Below are positions 33,732 through 35,395 of a stretch of DNA of 35,395 nucleotides, piece after piece. The notes beneath the pieces were generated by a model. The model had not been told where the DNA came from. It saw only the letters and a list, made by a program, of their open reading frames with translations, and ran no database searches. The DNA is from an uncultured Saprospiraceae bacterium (GTDB lineage Bacteria; Bacteroidota; Bacteroidia; Chitinophagales; Saprospiraceae): the NCBI GenBank assembly GCA_938016265.1, contig CALLWB010000130.1, positions 1-35,395 of the forward strand, read 5' to 3'. The translations under genes were made by a program, and so were the position numbers. Each line of letters starts with the position of its first letter. Positions within the stretch are counted from its first letter, which is position 1.

Positions 33732-35015
33732 TTACTTAACGGCAGCCATAGGAACCTCATTGAAAAACAAATGCGTTGAATTAATACGGGCATTATCTTC
33801 TTCACTGATTTTGATGTATTTCATAAATGCTTTTTCGGTCTTGTGACCTGTTATTTTCATAATAGAAATAGTTGGGACCCCAGCCAAAAACGCATTAGTA
33901 GCAAAGGAACGTCTGGCAGTATGTGTAGAAATCAATTCATATTTTTTCTTGGATACCTCTATCCGTTTACCTCCTTTAGATTTGGCCTTGAGAACCCTCT
34001 CCGTTAATCCTGCTATCTGTCCCAGCTCCTTAAGGTACTCATTCATTTTCTGGTTTGAGATGCTCCTAGGGATCACATAACCCTTACCTAATGAATGTTT
34101 TTCAAATATTGCTTTAACATGTGGAGTTAAAGGTACTTCTACTGTCGCTCCAGTCTTATTGGTAAATACTCTTAATACTCGATATGGTCGGCCGTCATTG
34201 TCCCTACGCTCTAAGATGTTATCGTTCGTGAGTCTGGAAAAATCTCCAAACCTAAGCCCCGTATAACAGCCAACTATGAACAAGTCTCTTACGTTGTCCA
34301 GCCTTGAAAACTTCTCTAGTTGCAAATTGTAGATTAATCCTAATTCGTCCACATTCAAATAGATTGCAGTGGTTTCTTCACTTGGTTTCTTGAATAACTT
34401 ACCTCTAAACTTTAGGTTGGTGTTAATTCCTTTTTCAGTTGCAACACCCAGGAAGGTCTTGATATGCTTGATATGGTCTCCAGCGGTATTTAGACCAAAC
34501 ATATTAGGAGCCTCGTAAAGGTAGTCAAGGTAATCGTGGTAAAACTCTAAATCTATGTCCTCAAAATCTAAGGTTCGATTTCTGGATTTTGCATATTTTT
34601 TCAAGTGGTTAAATATCTTCCTGTGGCTTTTGATGGTTGATACTGCTCGTTTGCCTTTGATCTCAACAAGGTAAGACTCAATAAATTCAAAGAGCGTCAA
34701 CTTCTGAACTTCCTTAGCTCGGTTGTTGTAAATATCTAGTTTCTCCCTCAATTGTTTTGGGGTTGGAATGATTCCTTTAGTCTTGTACTCCAAATAGTAC
34801 TCATCCACCTTATTCGATAAGGTCTTGAGGTGCTGGTTTAAGAATGCATAATTCTCGTAGGACTGCCTTACCTCCCTTTTGTTATCGTTCCAATCCTTCG
34901 TTTTGATTTTCTGTTGACTGGAGTATCTTACTCGCTTCCCATGATATGCGAATGACATCATTATGTAGGTGTAGTCTTTTTCAGGTTTGTCGAGGTAAAA
35001 TTTTGCTTTAGGCAT
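33732..35015 (-). CDS. int: Tyrosine site-specific recombinase (integrase) of the island
   Basis: 427 aa. An N-terminal arm-type DNA-binding domain (about 1-95, AKFYLDKPEKDYTYIMMSF) is followed by a SAM-like core-binding domain (about 105-205) and the catalytic domain (about 215-405). Active-site residues are visible: Arg255 (YTGLRFGDF), Lys287 (TNKTGA), His365 and Arg368 (THTARRS), His391 (ITGH) and nucleophile Tyr400 (FMKYIK). This is the layout of Bacteroidota conjugative- and mobilisable-element integrases. The gene is transcribed inward from attR, 209 nt away. The arm-type domain fits the paired direct repeats near both element ends. It should catalyse integration into, and with a helper excision from, the tRNA-Arg gene. 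Confidence 0.95.
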   Translation of the reverse strand: MPKAKFYLDKPEKDYTYIMMSFAYHGKRVRYSSQQKIKTKDWNDNKREVRQSYENYAFLNQHLKTLSNKVDEYYLEYKTKGIIPTPKQLREKLDIYNNRAKEVQKLTLFEFIESYLVEIKGKRAVSTIKSHRKIFNHLKKYAKSRNRTLDFEDIDLEFYHDYLDYLYEAPNMFGLNTAGDHIKHIKTFLGVATEKGINTNLKFRGKLFKKPSEETTAIYLNVDELGLIYNLQLEKFSRLDNVRDLFIVGCYTGLRFGDFSRLTNDNILERRDNDGRPYRVLRVFTNKTGATVEVPLTPHVKAIFEKHSLGKGYVIPRSISNQKMNEYLKELGQIAGLTERVLKAKSKGGKRIEVSKKKYELISTHTARRSFATNAFLAGVPTISIMKITGHKTEKAFMKYIKISEEDNARINSTHLFFNEVPMAAVK

Positions 35016-35049
35016 AGCTATAATTTTGTAAGTAATTTGAGAACACTTC

Positions 35050-35064
35050 GAGGAGCTGCTCCTC
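35050..35064. repeat. 15-nt near-perfect palindrome upstream of int
   Basis: GAGGAGC-T-GCTCCTC, 7-bp arms around one base, lies 35 nt upstream of the int start codon. It could be an operator or accessory protein site for the recombination complex. Confidence 0.4.
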
Positions 35065-35091
35065 TACCTACAAGATACAAAACCTTTAGCT

Positions 35092-35115
35092 ATTTACTGT
35101 CATATTTACTGTCAT
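35092..35115. repeat. Right arm-type tandem repeats ATTTACTGTCAT x2
   Basis: The 12-mer ATTTACTGTCAT is directly repeated (35092-35103 and 35104-35115) between int and attR. It is the counterpart of the left-end pair at 24033-24054 (G to A at one position). Probable integrase arm sites. Confidence 0.65.
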
Positions 35116-35224
35116 AATTTTTTAATTCATCCTTTCGAGTAGTAAAGTATTTTTATCTAAAACCTCTGTTTATATTGAATTATGAATGAAAACAAGATAA
35201 AAGCAGAACAAAGGAGAAATAAAA

Positions 35225-35247
35225 GGTTCGAGTCCCGGCGGGGTCAC
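35225..35247. repeat. attR: 23-bp direct repeat of the tRNA-Arg 3' end
   Basis: Exact copy of 23956-23978 in the same orientation. Only the T-loop-to-end part of the tRNA is present here, so it is not a second tRNA. It marks the right boundary of the island. Confidence 0.9.
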
Positions 35248-35254
35248 TGAACTT

Positions 35255-35298
35255 AATCGCAAATCACTAATTAATAATGGTTTGCGATTTTGTTTTTT
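35255..35298 (+). terminator. Original tRNA-Arg terminator, displaced by the island
   Basis: Arms AATCGCAAATC (35255-35265) and GGTTTGCGATT (35279-35289) with one T-G pair, followed by TTGTTTTTT. It begins 7 nt after attR, as expected for the terminator that followed the tRNA before integration. Confidence 0.75.
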
Positions 35299-35395
35299 GA
35301 AGGGGATGCTAAATAATGGCTATTCAGAGAAAAATCACTCCACCACACGTCAATACTCAAACACCTCTACTCGCCAATTTTCTGCAAGGGTACTA
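35299..35395. other. Host DNA after the island
   Basis: 97 bases of chromosomal sequence to the window end. No gene or repeat can be supported. Confidence 0.4.

Larger units (their letters stand above)
23956..35247. mobile_element. Integrated island in tRNA-Arg, phage-satellite-like, with type I R-M cargo
   Basis: The element is bounded by 23-bp exact direct repeats, the left one formed by the tRNA-Arg 3' end, giving about 11,269 bp per att copy. It holds, left to right: arm-type repeats, hsdS, hsdM, hsdR, a small ORF, a three-gene plus-strand operon ending in a terminase-small-subunit-like gene, a family-A-polymerase-like gene, a palindrome-rich gap, a small HTH gene, the integrase and arm-type repeats. 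No structural phage genes, large terminase, relaxase or type IV secretion genes are present, so it cannot be a self-sufficient phage or conjugative element. Boundaries are seen directly; the satellite interpretation is inferred. Confidence 0.85.

Noticed and set aside
35225-35247. Second tRNA gene at the right end
   Set aside because: Only the T-loop and acceptor 3' half are present; there is no D or anticodon arm upstream. It is an attachment repeat.
23956-35247. Integrative conjugative element
   Set aside because: No relaxase, coupling protein or type IV secretion gene is present in the 11 kb between the att repeats.

Overview
The window looks like a chromosomal segment from a Bacteroidota bacterium, most likely Saprospiraceae or a related gliding lineage. 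The reasons are a C-terminal type IX secretion (T9SS) sorting domain, GEVED domains, SprB-like adhesin repeats, a DUF5686 outer-membrane protein, and start sites without Shine-Dalgarno sequences. No species can be named from sequence alone.

Left part (1-13.4 kb): a SIMPL-domain secreted protein is followed by four large paralogous secreted proteins of about 915-920 aa. Three form a tight tandem operon (1431-9755) closed by a strong terminator. The fourth (10562-13309) has its own upstream region containing a 16-bp perfect palindrome. Between them lies a tiny 57-aa gene (9968-10141): a signal peptide joined directly to the last calcium-loop module of the family, a natural 'head-plus-tail' mini-paralog. 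Each full-length paralog has a signal peptide, seven Cys-initiated SprB-like repeats, an Ig-like domain, and a conserved C-terminal module ending in two dockerin/EF-hand-like loops. The ends are conserved, the middle is divergent, and the repeats look mosaic between copies.

Middle part (13.4-23.9 kb): housekeeping and surface genes. These are a multidomain secreted CE7-type acetyl-xylan-esterase-like protein with a T9SS signal, a DUF5686/carboxypeptidase-regulatory-like outer-membrane protein, a DinB-family protein, a solo LuxR-type HTH, a His-rich CDF zinc transporter, and a lipoprotein with two CAP domains, the first of which has lost key residues.

Right part (23.9-35.25 kb): an integrated mobile element of about 11.27 kb in the 3' end of a tRNA-Arg(CCT) gene. 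It is bounded by 23-bp exact direct repeats (attL 23956-23978, attR 35225-35247). Just inside each end is a pair of 12-bp-spaced direct repeats (TTACTGTCGT left, TTACTGTCAT right), which look like integrase arm sites. The element carries a tyrosine integrase, an AlpA/MerR-like small HTH (probable excisionase/regulator), a divergent family-A DNA-polymerase-like protein beside a palindrome-rich candidate origin, a lone terminase-small-subunit-like protein in a three-gene operon, and a complete type I restriction-modification system (hsdR-hsdM-hsdS). No capsid, portal, large terminase, relaxase or conjugation gene is visible. The gene set suggests a phage-satellite-like (PICI-like) island with its own replication polymerase and an anti-phage cargo. 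This is the most notable system in the window. The satellite assignment is an inference; the element boundaries are seen directly.
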